A model generated the notes under the pieces. The model was not told the origin of the DNA. It did not search any database and saw nothing but the letters and a program-made list of their open reading frames with translations. From assembly GCF_003854935.1 (NCBI RefSeq), contig NZ_CP033969.1, forward strand, positions 2,852,001-2,916,000: 64,000 nucleotides of DNA, read 5' to 3'. The position numbers were made by a program, and so were the translations under genes. The DNA is from Cupriavidus pauculus (GTDB taxonomy: Bacteria > Pseudomonadota > Gammaproteobacteria > Burkholderiales > Burkholderiaceae). This document shows, piece by piece, positions 1-8,037 of the stretch. Each line of letters starts with the position of its first letter. Positions within the stretch are counted from its first letter, which is position 1.

Positions 1-1
1 G

Positions 2-3000
2 AACAGCTTCAGCATCGGCCAGGGCAACACGGTCCAGTTCAACCAGCCCAACGCACAGGCCCAGGCGCTGAACCGCGTCACGGGTGGCCTCCCCTCCAAT
101 ATCCACGGCTCGCTGCTGGCCAACGGGCAGGTGCTGATCCAGAACGCCAACGGCGTGCTGTTCGGACGCGGCGCAGTGGTCAATGTCGGCTCGCTGCTGG
201 CCACCACCAAGTCCATCGACTCCAACGCCTTCATGGCCGGCAGCCCGCTGGCACTGAGCGCCACCGGCACGCAGGCCGGCATCATCAACGAAGGCTCCAT
301 CAACGCCCAAGGCTATGTGACCTTCATGGGCGATCAGGTCCGCAACGGGGGCAACATCAAGACCGGCCCGGGCGGCCAAGTCCTGCTGGCCGCTGGCGAT
401 AGCGCCACGGTGGCCCTGCACAACGGCCAGGGCATCTCGCTGGTCCTCAACGACGCCACCGCCAACGCGCTGGCGGAAAACAGCGGCAACATCCATGCAC
501 AAGACGGCACGGTGCTGATTACGGCACGCGGCAAGGACACGCTGCTCAATACGGTGGTGAACCTGTCCGGCGTGGTCCGCGCCGGCACGGTCGTGGCCGA
601 TGCTGGCAAGACCGGCGACGTGGTCATGACCGGCCGCATCGACGCCTCCAACCGCAACGGCGGCCAGGGCGGCACGGTGGTGCTGGCCGGCGACCGCGTC
701 GGCCTGTTCGACAGCGCCTCGATCGACGCCTCGGGCGACTCGGCTGGCGGCAAGGTGATTCTTGGCGGCGATTCGCTGGGCAAGCTCGAAGGCACCGAAG
801 CGCGCAAGCTGCTGCAGGACGGTGCTGGCTTCGCCAACTTTACGCAGGTGGGTGTCAACGCCCGGGTCGATGCCGGTGCACGGCATGGCGACGGCGGGTT
901 CGTGGAGACGTCAGCCCACGACCTTAACGTCTTCGGCACCGTGACCGCCGCAGCCCCGAACGGCAAGTCGGGTGACTGGCTGATCGATCCGACCGACATC
1001 ATCATCACCACGTGGGATTCCGGCTACACCGGCAGCGTCAGCGACGGATTTACGGCGGGCACCACCGGAGCCAAGGTCAGCAACACGTCGATCAACAACG
1101 CGCTGAACAACGGCACGGACGTCATGATCAGCACCGCCAGCTCGGGTCCCGCGGCCGGCAATATCACGCAGCAAGCGAATATCACAAAGACCTCTGGTGC
1201 CGCGGCCAACCTCACGATGATTGCGCAGGGGAATGTCTCCCTGACCCGCATCACCACAACTGGCGAGGCCATCAATCTCACCATTCGGGCGGGCGAAGGC
1301 ACCGGCAAGGGCAGAGTGACATCGACTACAGATACCGTCCTCGACCTGGGCGGCGGCTACCTCGATATCGCGGCGACGTCGGAACTTCGCGGCACTCATG
1401 GCGCCGTGGAGCTTTACGGCCGCACATCGAATATCGGTGGCGCGACGATCGTCGGCCATGGGAATCTGGGGATGGGCGTTATCCTGAGTAACTTCACCGT
1501 CCTTGGCGACGGCCATCTGGAAGTCATCGGCACGTCGAAGGGCTATTACCATGGGGTAATGTTCAGCGGGACGGTGAACATCGGTGGCAATGGCACTGCT
1601 AACATTTCTGGCACGTCGACCGATAATTCTGGGGTATACCTTGGCGGGCAACTCAACGTGTCCGGCAACCGCACGGTTAACTTCAACGGTAAATCCCGCG
1701 ACAGCTACGGTGTGTACATGCAGAGCCCCGGCCTCACCGCCAGCGAGAACGGGACCATCAACATCAACGGCCGATCGGAGAATGGGACCGGCATCTACAT
1801 CTCAGGCAGCCAAGTCGAGCGGGATAACGGCGAGATCAACTTCAACAGCCAAGACCGTGCAGGTCCAGAACCCGTTGTGCCCCCGGACGACGGTAACGGC
1901 TCGAACGGCGGCAATGGCACCGACGGCAATGGTTCCAACGGTGGCAACGGCCCCGACGGGAACGGTGACGGCCCCGACGGGAACGGCAATGGGCCCGACG
2001 GCAATGGCAACGGTCCCGACGGCAACGGCAATGGGCCGGACGGCAACGGCAACGGTCCCGACGGCAACGGTAACGGCCCGGACGGCAATGGCAATGGCCC
2101 GGATGGGAACGGCAACGGCCCTGACGGCAACGGCAATGGCCCGGACGGCAATGGCAACGGCCCCGATGGGAACGGTAACGGCCCCGACGGCAATGGCAAC
2201 GGCCCGGACGGTAACGGCAACGGCCCGGACGGTAACGGCAACGGCCCTGACGGAAACGGCAACGGTCCCGACGGGAACGGCAACGGCCCCGACGGCAATG
2301 GCAATGGCCCCGACGGCAACGGCAACGGCCCCGACGGCAACGGCAACGGCCCGGATGGGAACGGTAACGGCCCGGACGGCAACGGCAATGGCCCTGACGG
2401 CAATGGCAACGGCCCCGACGGCAATGGCAACGGCCCGGACGGAAACGGCAACGGTCCCGACGGAAACGGCAACGGCCCCGACGGGAACGGTAACGGCCCG
2501 GACGGGAACGGTAACGGCCCGGACGGGAACGGTAACGGCCCTGACGGAAACGGCAACGGCCCCGACGGGAACGGCAATGGCCCTGACGGGAACGGCAACG
2601 GTCCCGACGGCAACGGCAACGGCCCTGATGGGAACGGCAACGGTCCCGACGGCAATGGCAACGGCCCGGACGGTAACGGCAATGGCCCGGACGGCAATGG
2701 CAACGGCCCGGATGGGAACGGCAATGGCCCCGACGGCAATGGCAACGGCCCGGACGGTAACGGTAATGGCCCGGACGGTAACGGCAATGGGCCCGACGGT
2801 AACGGCAATGGCCCGGACGGAAACGGTAACGGCCCCGACGGTAACGGCAATGGCCCCGATGGGAACGGTAACGGTCCCGACGGGAACGGCAATGGCCCTG
2901 ACGGGAACGGCAACGGTCCCGACGGGAACGGTAACGGCCCGGATGGGAACGGCAATGGTCCCGACGGCAATGGCAACGGTCCCGACGGGAACGGCAACGG

Positions 3001-4354
3001 CCCGGACGGTAACGGCAACGGCCCGGACGGTAACGGCAATGGCCCCGACGGCAATGGCAACGGCCCCGACGGCAATGGCAACGGTCCCGACGGGAACGGC
3101 AATGGCCCGGACGGCAATGGCAACGGCCCGGATGGGAACGGAAACGGTCCCGACGGCAATGGCAACGGCCCGGATGGGAACGGAAACGGTCCCGACGGCA
3201 ATGGCAACGGCCCGGATGGGAACGGTAACGGTCCCGACGGCAATGGCAACGGTCCCGACGGGAACGGCAACGGCCCGGACGGCAACGGTAACGGCCCCGA
3301 CGGCAACGGCAACGGCCCGGATGGGAACGGTAACGGTCCCGACGGCAACGGCAACGGCCCTGATGGGAACGGCAACGGTCCCGACGGCAATGGCAACGGC
3401 CCGGACGGTAACGGCAATGGGCCCGACGGTAACGGCAATGGCCCGGACGGCAATGGCAACGGCCCGGATGGGAACGGCAATGGCCCCGACGGCAATGGCA
3501 ACGGCCCGGACGGTAACGGTAATGGCCCGGACGGTAACGGCAATGGGCCCGACGGTAACGGCAATGGCCCGGACGGAAACGGTAACGGCCCCGACGGTAA
3601 CGGCAATGGCCCCGATGGGAACGGTAACGGTCCCGACGGGAACGGCAACGGCCCGGACGGGAACGGCAACGGCCCCGACGGGAACGGCAACGGCCCGGAC
3701 GGTAACGGCAACGGCCCCGACGGCAACGGTAACGGCCCGGACGGGAACGGAAACGGTCCCGACGGTAACGGCAACGGCCCCGACGGCAACGGCAACGGCT
3801 CCGACGGCGGTAACGGCTCGAACGGTGGCAACGGCTCCGACGGCGGCGACAAGACGCCTGACGGTGGTTCGGACGGCTCAGGCGGTTCGGGCTCGGGTGG
3901 CTCCAACTCGGGTGCCACGGCCGGTGCAATCATGGGCGCGGTTGGCGCGGGCGGTATCCTGGCCTACGTGATCGACGACATGACCGATGAGACGTGGTAC
4001 CTGGATGCCCCGGTGCCGCTGACGGTCGAGTCCGACGAAGACAAGGCGTGGGAAGGTGCGCTGATGTCGGGTGCCACCGTCCGGGTGAAGGGAACGACGG
4101 CCACGGTCCAGGTGAAGACCAGGTCCGGGACTGTCGAGCGCACGCTGACGTTGCAGGACGGCGCCAACGGGACAAAGCACTTCGTCTTCGAGGACCCCGT
4201 CACCAAGACCAAGGCCGATCTGGCGGTGAACATGGAGACACGCGAGTTCTTCTACACCGAAGCCGGCGCGCCGAATGGCAAGCGCTACGTCGTGAAGAGC
4301 CACGGCTGGCTGAAGGACGGTTCCGCGCCCGAATCGGCTGCGGCGGCCCGCTGA
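2..4354 (+). CDS. Two-partner-secretion exoprotein (filamentous haemagglutinin/HMW-like adhesin), 5' end missing
   Basis: This is the C-terminal 1450 residues of a large secreted adhesin; the reading frame is open from base 2, so signal peptide and start lie upstream of the window. The visible N-terminus has the TPS-domain signature (FNQPNAQAQALNRVTGG, then ANGVLFG, a variant of NPNGVLFG) that TpsB outer-membrane pores recognise. Residues about 25-300 are beta-helix-like, and the DWLIDPTDI motif near residue 330 is typical of HMW/FHA-type exoproteins. Residues 650-1265 are 88 heptads of GPDGNGN, followed by a Gly/Ser linker, a short hydrophobic stretch (AIMGAVGAGGILAYV) and a roughly 115-residue C-terminal domain I do not recognise. 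No TpsB gene lies within the window downstream; it could be upstream. Likely surface exposed or released, with a role in adhesion; substrate unknown. The family call is firm, the role inferred. Confidence 0.85.
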   Translation, partial: NSFSIGQGNTVQFNQPNAQAQALNRVTGGLPSNIHGSLLANGQVLIQNANGVLFGRGAVVNVGSLLATTKSIDSNAFMAGSPLALSATGTQAGIINEGSINAQGYVTFMGDQVRNGGNIKTGPGGQVLLAAGDSATVALHNGQGISLVLNDATANALAENSGNIHAQDGTVLITARGKDTLLNTVVNLSGVVRAGTVVADAGKTGDVVMTGRIDASNRNGGQGGTVVLAGDRVGLFDSASIDASGDSAGGKVILGGDSLGKLEGTEARKLLQDGAGFANFTQVGVNARVDAGARHGDGGFVETSAHDLNVFGTVTAAAPNGKSGDWLIDPTDIIITTWDSGYTGSVSDGFTAGTTGAKVSNTSINNALNNGTDVMISTASSGPAAGNITQQANITKTSGAAANLTMIAQGNVSLTRITTTGEAINLTIRAGEGTGKGRVTSTTDTVLDLGGGYLDIAATSELRGTHGAVELYGRTSNIGGATIVGHGNLGMGVILSNFTVLGDGHLEVIGTSKGYYHGVMFSGTVNIGGNGTANISGTSTDNSGVYLGGQLNVSGNRTVNFNGKSRDSYGVYMQSPGLTASENGTININGRSENGTGIYISGSQVERDNGEINFNSQDRAGPEPVVPPDDGNGSNGGNGTDGNGSNGGNGPDGNGDGPDGNGNGPDGNGNGPDGNGNGPDGNGNGPDGNGNGPDGNGNGPDGNGNGPDGNGNGPDGNGNGPDGNGNGPDGNGNGPDGNGNGPDGNGNGPDGNGNGPDGNGNGPDGNGNGPDGNGNGPDGNGNGPDGNGNGPDGNGNGPDGNGNGPDGNGNGPDGNGNGPDGNGNGPDGNGNGPDGNGNGPDGNGNGPDGNGNGPDGNGNGPDGNGNGPDGNGNGPDGNGNGPDGNGNGPDGNGNGPDGNGNGPDGNGNGPDGNGNGPDGNGNGPDGNGNGPDGNGNGPDGNGNGPDGNGNGPDGNGNGPDGNGNGPDGNGNGPDGNGNGPDGNGNGPDGNGNGPDGNGNGPDGNGNGPDGNGNGPDGNGNGPDGNGNGPDGNGNGPDGNGNGPDGNGNGPDGNGNGPDGNGNGPDGNGNGPDGNGNGPDGNGNGPDGNGNGPDGNGNGPDGNGNGPDGNGNGPDGNGNGPDGNGNGPDGNGNGPDGNGNGPDGNGNGPDGNGNGPDGNGNGPDGNGNGPDGNGNGPDGNGNGPDGNGNGPDGNGNGPDGNGNGPDGNGNGPDGNGNGPDGNGNGPDGNGNGPDGNGNGPDGNGNGPDGNGNGPDGNGNGPDGNGNGSDGGNGSNGGNGSDGGDKTPDGGSDGSGGSGSGGSNSGATAGAIMGAVGAGGILAYVIDDMTDETWYLDAPVPLTVESDEDKAWEGALMSGATVRVKGTTATVQVKTRSGTVERTLTLQDGANGTKHFVFEDPVTKTKADLAVNMETREFFYTEAGAPNGKRYVVKSHGWLKDGSAPESAAAAR
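1949..3796 (+). repeat. Coding minisatellite: 88 x 21 bp encoding GPDGNG(N/D)
   Basis: The array is 1848 bp, exactly 88 units of 21 bp in the frame of the exoprotein, each encoding G-P-D-G-N-G-N (the first unit ends in D). The peptide is essentially invariant while third codon positions vary (ggc/ggt/ggg/gga, aac/aat, ccc/ccg/cct, gac/gat). Units are not shuffled at random: bases 2681-2891 recur exactly at 3437-3647, 756 bp or 36 units away, and a 42-bp block recurs in tandem around 3127-3211. Because 21 is a multiple of 3, gain or loss of units keeps the frame, so length variation among strains is expected. Confidence 0.97.
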
Positions 4355-4389
4355 CCGAGGGAGGCGAACCGGAACCCTGACCAGTACTC

Positions 4390-4440
4390 AGCAGTAACCC
4401 AGCAGTAACCCAGCAGTAACCCAGCAGTAACCCAGCAGTA
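4390..4440. repeat. 11-bp tandem repeat (agcagtaaccc) just after the exoprotein stop
   Basis: Four complete copies of agcagtaaccc (4390-4433) and a 7-bp partial copy follow the exoprotein stop codon by 36 bp. Each copy holds a TAA (4395, 4406, 4417, 4428). Since 11 is not a multiple of 3, these fall in all three forward frames, so the array stops any ribosome that enters out of frame. Whether that is its function is inference. Confidence 0.9.
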
Positions 4441-4447
4441 GAAGACC

Positions 4448-4479
4448 AATGTGCCGGCGTCGCAAGACGTCGGCACATT
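4448..4479 (+). terminator. Hairpin terminator of the exoprotein gene
   Basis: A 13-bp inverted repeat (aatgtgccggcgt / acgtcggcacatt, one G-U pair) encloses a 6-nt loop. It sits about 95 bp after the exoprotein stop and just before the purT leader. The downstream tract (gccgtttacg) is only weakly T-rich, so it is a probable rather than textbook intrinsic terminator. Confidence 0.6.
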
Positions 4480-4582
4480 GCCGTTTACGCCCCCGCCCGT
4501 CGCAAACCGCCACCCGCCGCCGCCCCGTGCACACCATCCGCGCCAGCCCCTCGACCCAGGCAACCACGCCGCACCGCCTTGC

Positions 4583-4588
4583 TACAAT
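4583..4588 (+). promoter_or_regulatory. Candidate -10 element (TACAAT) for purT
   Basis: TACAAT lies 33 bp upstream of the purT start at a position compatible with a short leader. No good -35 hexamer is visible at 16-18 bp spacing. The upstream neighbour ends with a hairpin, so purT needs its own promoter. Confidence 0.35.
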
Positions 4589-4620
4589 CGCGTCTTTTCT
4601 TCCTCCCGCGAGCCCCCGCC

Positions 4621-5823
4621 ATGACGACCCTTGGAACGCCCCTCTCCCCCTCCGCCACCAAAGTCATGCTGCTCGGCTCCGGAGAGCTCGGCAAGGAAGT
4701 GCTGATCGCGCTACAGCGCCTGGGCGTGGAGACCATCGCCGTCGACCGTTACGAAAACGCGCCCGGCCAGCAGGTGGCGCACCATGCCCGGACGATCACG
4801 ATGAGCGATGGCGATCAGCTCAAGGCCCTGATCGAGGCCGAGCGGCCGCATCTGGTGGTGCCCGAGATCGAAGCCATCGCCACGCCGACGCTCGAAGCGC
4901 TGGAAGCCGCCGGCGTGGTGCGCGTGATTCCCACCGCGCGGGCGGCCCGGCTGACGATGGACCGCGAAGGCATCCGCCGCCTGGCCGCCGAGACCCTGGG
5001 CCTGGCCACGAGCCCGTACAAGTTCTGTGATTCGCGGGAAGAGCTGCAGGCCGCCATCGACGGCGGCATTGGCTACCCGTGCGTGGTCAAGCCGGTGATG
5101 AGCAGCTCGGGCAAGGGTCAGAGCAAGATCGACGGTCCCGAGGGCGTCAAGGCGGCCTGGGACTATGCGATGGCCGGCGGCCGGGTCAGCCATGGCCGCG
5201 TAATCGTCGAGGGCTTCATCGATTTCGATTACGAGATCACGCTGCTGACGGTGCGCGCCGTCGGCGCCAGCGGCCAGGTGGAGACGCATTTCTGCGAGCC
5301 GATCGGACACGTCCAGGTGGCCGGCGACTATGTGGAAAGCTGGCAGCCGCACCCGATGCACCCGAAGGCACTGGAAGCCGCCCAGCACATCGCCCGCGCC
5401 GTCACGGCCGACCTGGGCGGCCAGGGCCTGTTCGGCGTGGAACTGTTCGTCAAGGGCGAGCAGGTCTGGTTCAGCGAAGTCAGCCCGCGCCCGCACGACA
5501 CCGGCATGGTCACGATGATCTCGCAGTGGCAGAACGAGTTCGAGCTGCACGCCCGCGCGATTCTGGGGCTGCCGGTGGACACCAGCCTGCGTGCGCCGGG
5601 CGCCAGCGCGGTGATTTATGGCGGAGTCGATGCGGAAGGCATCGTGTTCGACGGCGTCGACGAGGCGCTGCGCGTGCCGCAGACCGAACTGCGCCTGTTC
5701 GGCAAGCCGGAGTCGTTCACCAAGCGTCGGATGGGGGTGGCACTGGCCTACGACGCCGACGTGGAAACCGCCCGGCGTCGCGCCAAGGAGGCCGCGGCGA
5801 AGGTCAAGCCGCGCAAGGGCTGA
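4621..5823 (+). CDS. purT: Formate-dependent phosphoribosylglycinamide formyltransferase
   Basis: PurT catalyses ATP- and formate-dependent formylation of GAR to FGAR in cytosolic purine synthesis, an alternative to folate-dependent PurN. The 400-residue product has full family length with ATP-grasp architecture: an N-terminal preATP-grasp fold ([13 protein letters not shown]), a central ATP-binding region ([19 protein letters not shown] near residue 150) and the metal-site stretch [13 protein letters not shown] near residue 290. The ATG at 4621 ([14 protein letters not shown]) is preferred over an in-frame ATG at 4579 because it matches the conserved N-terminus of the family and the earlier one lies in the promoter region. 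It appears monocistronic, flanked by the exoprotein terminator and a palindromic repeat block. Confidence 0.96.
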   Translation: MTTLGTPLSPSATKVMLLGSGELGKEVLIALQRLGVETIAVDRYENAPGQQVAHHARTITMSDGDQLKALIEAERPHLVVPEIEAIATPTLEALEAAGVVRVIPTARAARLTMDREGIRRLAAETLGLATSPYKFCDSREELQAAIDGGIGYPCVVKPVMSSSGKGQSKIDGPEGVKAAWDYAMAGGRVSHGRVIVEGFIDFDYEITLLTVRAVGASGQVETHFCEPIGHVQVAGDYVESWQPHPMHPKALEAAQHIARAVTADLGGQGLFGVELFVKGEQVWFSEVSPRPHDTGMVTMISQWQNEFELHARAILGLPVDTSLRAPGASAVIYGGVDAEGIVFDGVDEALRVPQTELRLFGKPESFTKRRMGVALAYDADVETARRRAKEAAAKVKPRKG

Positions 5824-5847
5824 GAGTTTGTGGGATTGGATGCGCTG

Positions 5848-6600
5848 GCCCTCACCCCCGACCCCTCTCCCGCGATGCGGGAGAGGGGAGCAAAACGGGG
5901 CGCGGGATTTGCTTCTAGCAGGCTTGAAATTCCGCTGTCTGGCTCCCCTCTCCCGCCTGCGGGAGAGGGGTTGGGGGTGAGGGCGCTGAGGCTCTGCTTG
6001 CCGACTGGTCGCAGTTTGGACTGCTGGCCCTCTCCCCCGACCCCTCTCCCGCGTTGCGGGAGAGGGGAGCAAAACGGCGGGTCGGGTTGGAAATTGGTGG
6101 AACTTGACGCGCTCGCCCTCTCCCCCGGCCCCTCTCCCGCCTTGCGGGAGAGGGGAGCAAACCGGCGCGGGATTTGCTTCTAGCAGGCTTGAAATTCCAC
6201 TGTCTGGCTCCCCTCTCCCGCCTGCGGGAGAGGGGTTGGGGGTGAGGGCGTTGCGGCTCTGCTTGCCGACTGATCGCAGTTTGGACTGCTGGCCCTCACC
6301 CCCGGCCCCTCTCCCGCGTTGCGGGAGAGGGGAGCAAAACGGCGGGTCGGGTTGGAAATTGGCGGAACTTGACGCGCTTGCCCTCTCCCCCGGCCCCTCT
6401 CCCGCGTTGCGGGAGAGGGGAGCAAACCGGCGCGGGATTTGAACCTAGCAGGCTTGAAATTCCCGCTGTCTGGCTCCCCTCTCCCGCCTGCGGGAGAGGG
6501 GTTGGGGGAGAGGGCGTTGAGGCTCTGCTTGCCGACTGGTCGCAGTTTGAACTGCTGGCCCTCTCCCGCGATGCTGGAGAGGGAAGCAAACCAGCGGCCC
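5848..6600. repeat. Cluster of REP/BIME-like palindromes, about 2.5 tandem copies of a 265-bp unit
   Basis: The 795-bp gap between convergent purT and the MscS gene contains no credible gene. It holds eight perfect palindromes of the form CCCCTCTCCCGC-(2-3 nt)-GCGGGAGAGGGG at 5862, 5945, 6041, 6129, 6210, 6306, 6394 and 6476, plus a degenerate ninth near 6558. They alternate in orientation: one side is flanked by GCCCTC(A/T)CCCCCG, the inverted partner by TTGGGGG(A/T)GAGGGC. The pairs and the spacers between them recur with a period near 265 bp, implying tandem duplication. The same palindrome occurs in pairs at 35068-35157 and 40580-40700, and in degenerate form at 46897-47013. Such elements are usually non-autonomous, mobilised by a REP-associated transposase in trans, and can act as bidirectional terminators. 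Confidence 0.85.
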
Positions 6601-6618
6601 CGGGCGTTTCAACGCCCC

Positions 6619-7959
6619 TCAAACCACCCGATCCGCCCTGTCCATCGGCGATTGCGTTGGCTCTCTGGCCCCTGGGTCTGTCGCCGCGGCGGCCAAAGCA
6701 GCGTGGGCGCCGTGGGGTGAAAACTCCCGCACGCCGGCCAGATCGGCGCCGGACGGCGCCTGGTACAGCCGCAGCCCCAGTTCCGGCAGGATGGCCAGCA
6801 GGTGGTCGAAGATATCGCCCTGGATGCGCTCGTAGTCCATCCAGCCCGTGCGGTTGCTGAAGCAGTAGACCTCGATGGGGATGCCCTGCGAGTCGGGCTC
6901 CATCATGCGCAGGTTCAGCAGCAGGTCGTGGTGGATGTCGGGGTGCGCGCGCAGGAAGGCGATGCCGTACGCCCGGAACGTGCCCAGGTTGGTCAGCCGG
7001 CGGCGGTTCACCGGGTCGGTGTTCTCGCCCAGCAGCGCGCGGTTGGTCTGCTCCACCTCCTGCTGCTTGACCTCCAGGTAGTCGTGCAGCAGTCGGAACC
7101 GCATCAGCGCCGTCACCTCGTCGTCGTCCAGGAACCGCACCGTGGAGGCGTCGATCCGCAGCATCCGCTTGATCCGGCGCGCGCCGGATTCGAACATGTG
7201 GCGGTAGTTGCGATAGCTTTCCGAGAACAGCTTGTACGTGGGCACCGTGGTCACGGTGTTGTCCCAGTTCTTGACCTTGACCGTGTGCAGCGCGATGTCC
7301 ATCACGAAGCCGTCGGCGTTGGACTGCGGCATTTCGATCCAGTCGCCAATGCGCAGCATGTCGTTCGACGTAAGCTGCGTGCTGGCCACCAGCGACAGCA
7401 GCGTGTCCTTGAACACCAGCAGCAGCACCGCCGACAGCGCGCCGATGCCCGACAGCATCCACAGCGGCGAGCGGTCGATCAGGATCGACAGCACCAGCAC
7501 GCCGCAGACCAGCCACAGGGCCAACTGGGCAATCTGGACGTAGCCCTTGATGGACCGCGTCTGGGCACGCCGGCTGTTGGCGAAGACGGTCTGCCAGGCC
7601 GCCAGCACGCCGGACAGCATCAGGAACATGCTGACCCACGTGCCGGCGTGCGCCAGCCGTTCGATCAGGATCGAGAATTTGCCCAGGTCAGGCACCTGGC
7701 TGATGCCCACCGTGATCACGGCCAGGAACACCGCGTAGCCCAGCCGGCGATAGGTGCGATGGCGCATCAGCGCGGCGGCCCATTCGCGGTTGCCGGACAG
7801 GCTCAGCACGCGGTAGACCACGCGGCCCACCACCCGGGCCACCAGCCACTGCGACAGCGCGGCGATCACCACCAGCGCCAGCACATACAGCGAGATCTGT
7901 GCCCAGGGATGGGCGGGAATGCGTTGCTGGAACAGGTCCAGCAGGGCGTCAAATGTCAT
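6619..7959 (-). CDS. MscS-family mechanosensitive ion channel (YbdG/MscM-like)
   Basis: Predicted inner-membrane channel of 446 residues. The N-terminal half has about five hydrophobic segments; the pore-lining helix and MscS beta-domain follow at about residues 170-260 (GIGALSAVLLLVFKDTLLSL, then GDWIEMPQSNADGFV and a WDNTVTTVPTYKL-like stretch). The long C-terminal extension and low Gly content of the pore helix resemble the YbdG/MscM subgroup rather than small MscS. Members open on membrane tension to release solutes on hypo-osmotic shock. The ATG at 7959 (MTFDALLD) is chosen; an in-frame ATG ten codons upstream (7989) is possible and neither has a strong ribosome site. It is convergent with purT and lies 78 bp downstream of the HD-GYP gene on the same strand. 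Confidence 0.85.
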   Translation of the reverse strand: MTFDALLDLFQQRIPAHPWAQISLYVLALVVIAALSQWLVARVVGRVVYRVLSLSGNREWAAALMRHRTYRRLGYAVFLAVITVGISQVPDLGKFSILIERLAHAGTWVSMFLMLSGVLAAWQTVFANSRRAQTRSIKGYVQIAQLALWLVCGVLVLSILIDRSPLWMLSGIGALSAVLLLVFKDTLLSLVASTQLTSNDMLRIGDWIEMPQSNADGFVMDIALHTVKVKNWDNTVTTVPTYKLFSESYRNYRHMFESGARRIKRMLRIDASTVRFLDDDEVTALMRFRLLHDYLEVKQQEVEQTNRALLGENTDPVNRRRLTNLGTFRAYGIAFLRAHPDIHHDLLLNLRMMEPDSQGIPIEVYCFSNRTGWMDYERIQGDIFDHLLAILPELGLRLYQAPSGADLAGVREFSPHGAHAALAAAATDPGAREPTQSPMDRADRVV

Positions 7960-8037
7960 CGGGAGAATGCAATCGGTCGGACCGGACAAGCCCCGAGTTT
8001 ACTACCACCGCCCTGCCCGGCCCGCCGCCGGCCCGGC

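Noticed and set aside
1949-3796. Collagen-like triple helix or CRISPR array
   Set aside because: Glycine falls at positions 1, 4 and 6 of the heptad, so there is no continuous Gly-X-Y register; and units are contiguous coding repeats without unique spacers.
1584-3971. Long overlapping open frames on both strands across the exoprotein repeat (for example 795 aa on plus, 712 and 695 aa on minus)
   Set aside because: A stop-free 21-bp repeat is open in every frame; these products are simple heptad shadows without starts, ribosome sites or family features, and only the exoprotein frame continues into sensible sequence on both sides.
5830-6720. Several 80-160 aa open frames between purT and the MscS gene
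   Set aside because: They run through palindromic REP-like DNA, repeat the same peptide with the 265-bp period, and lack ribosome sites.
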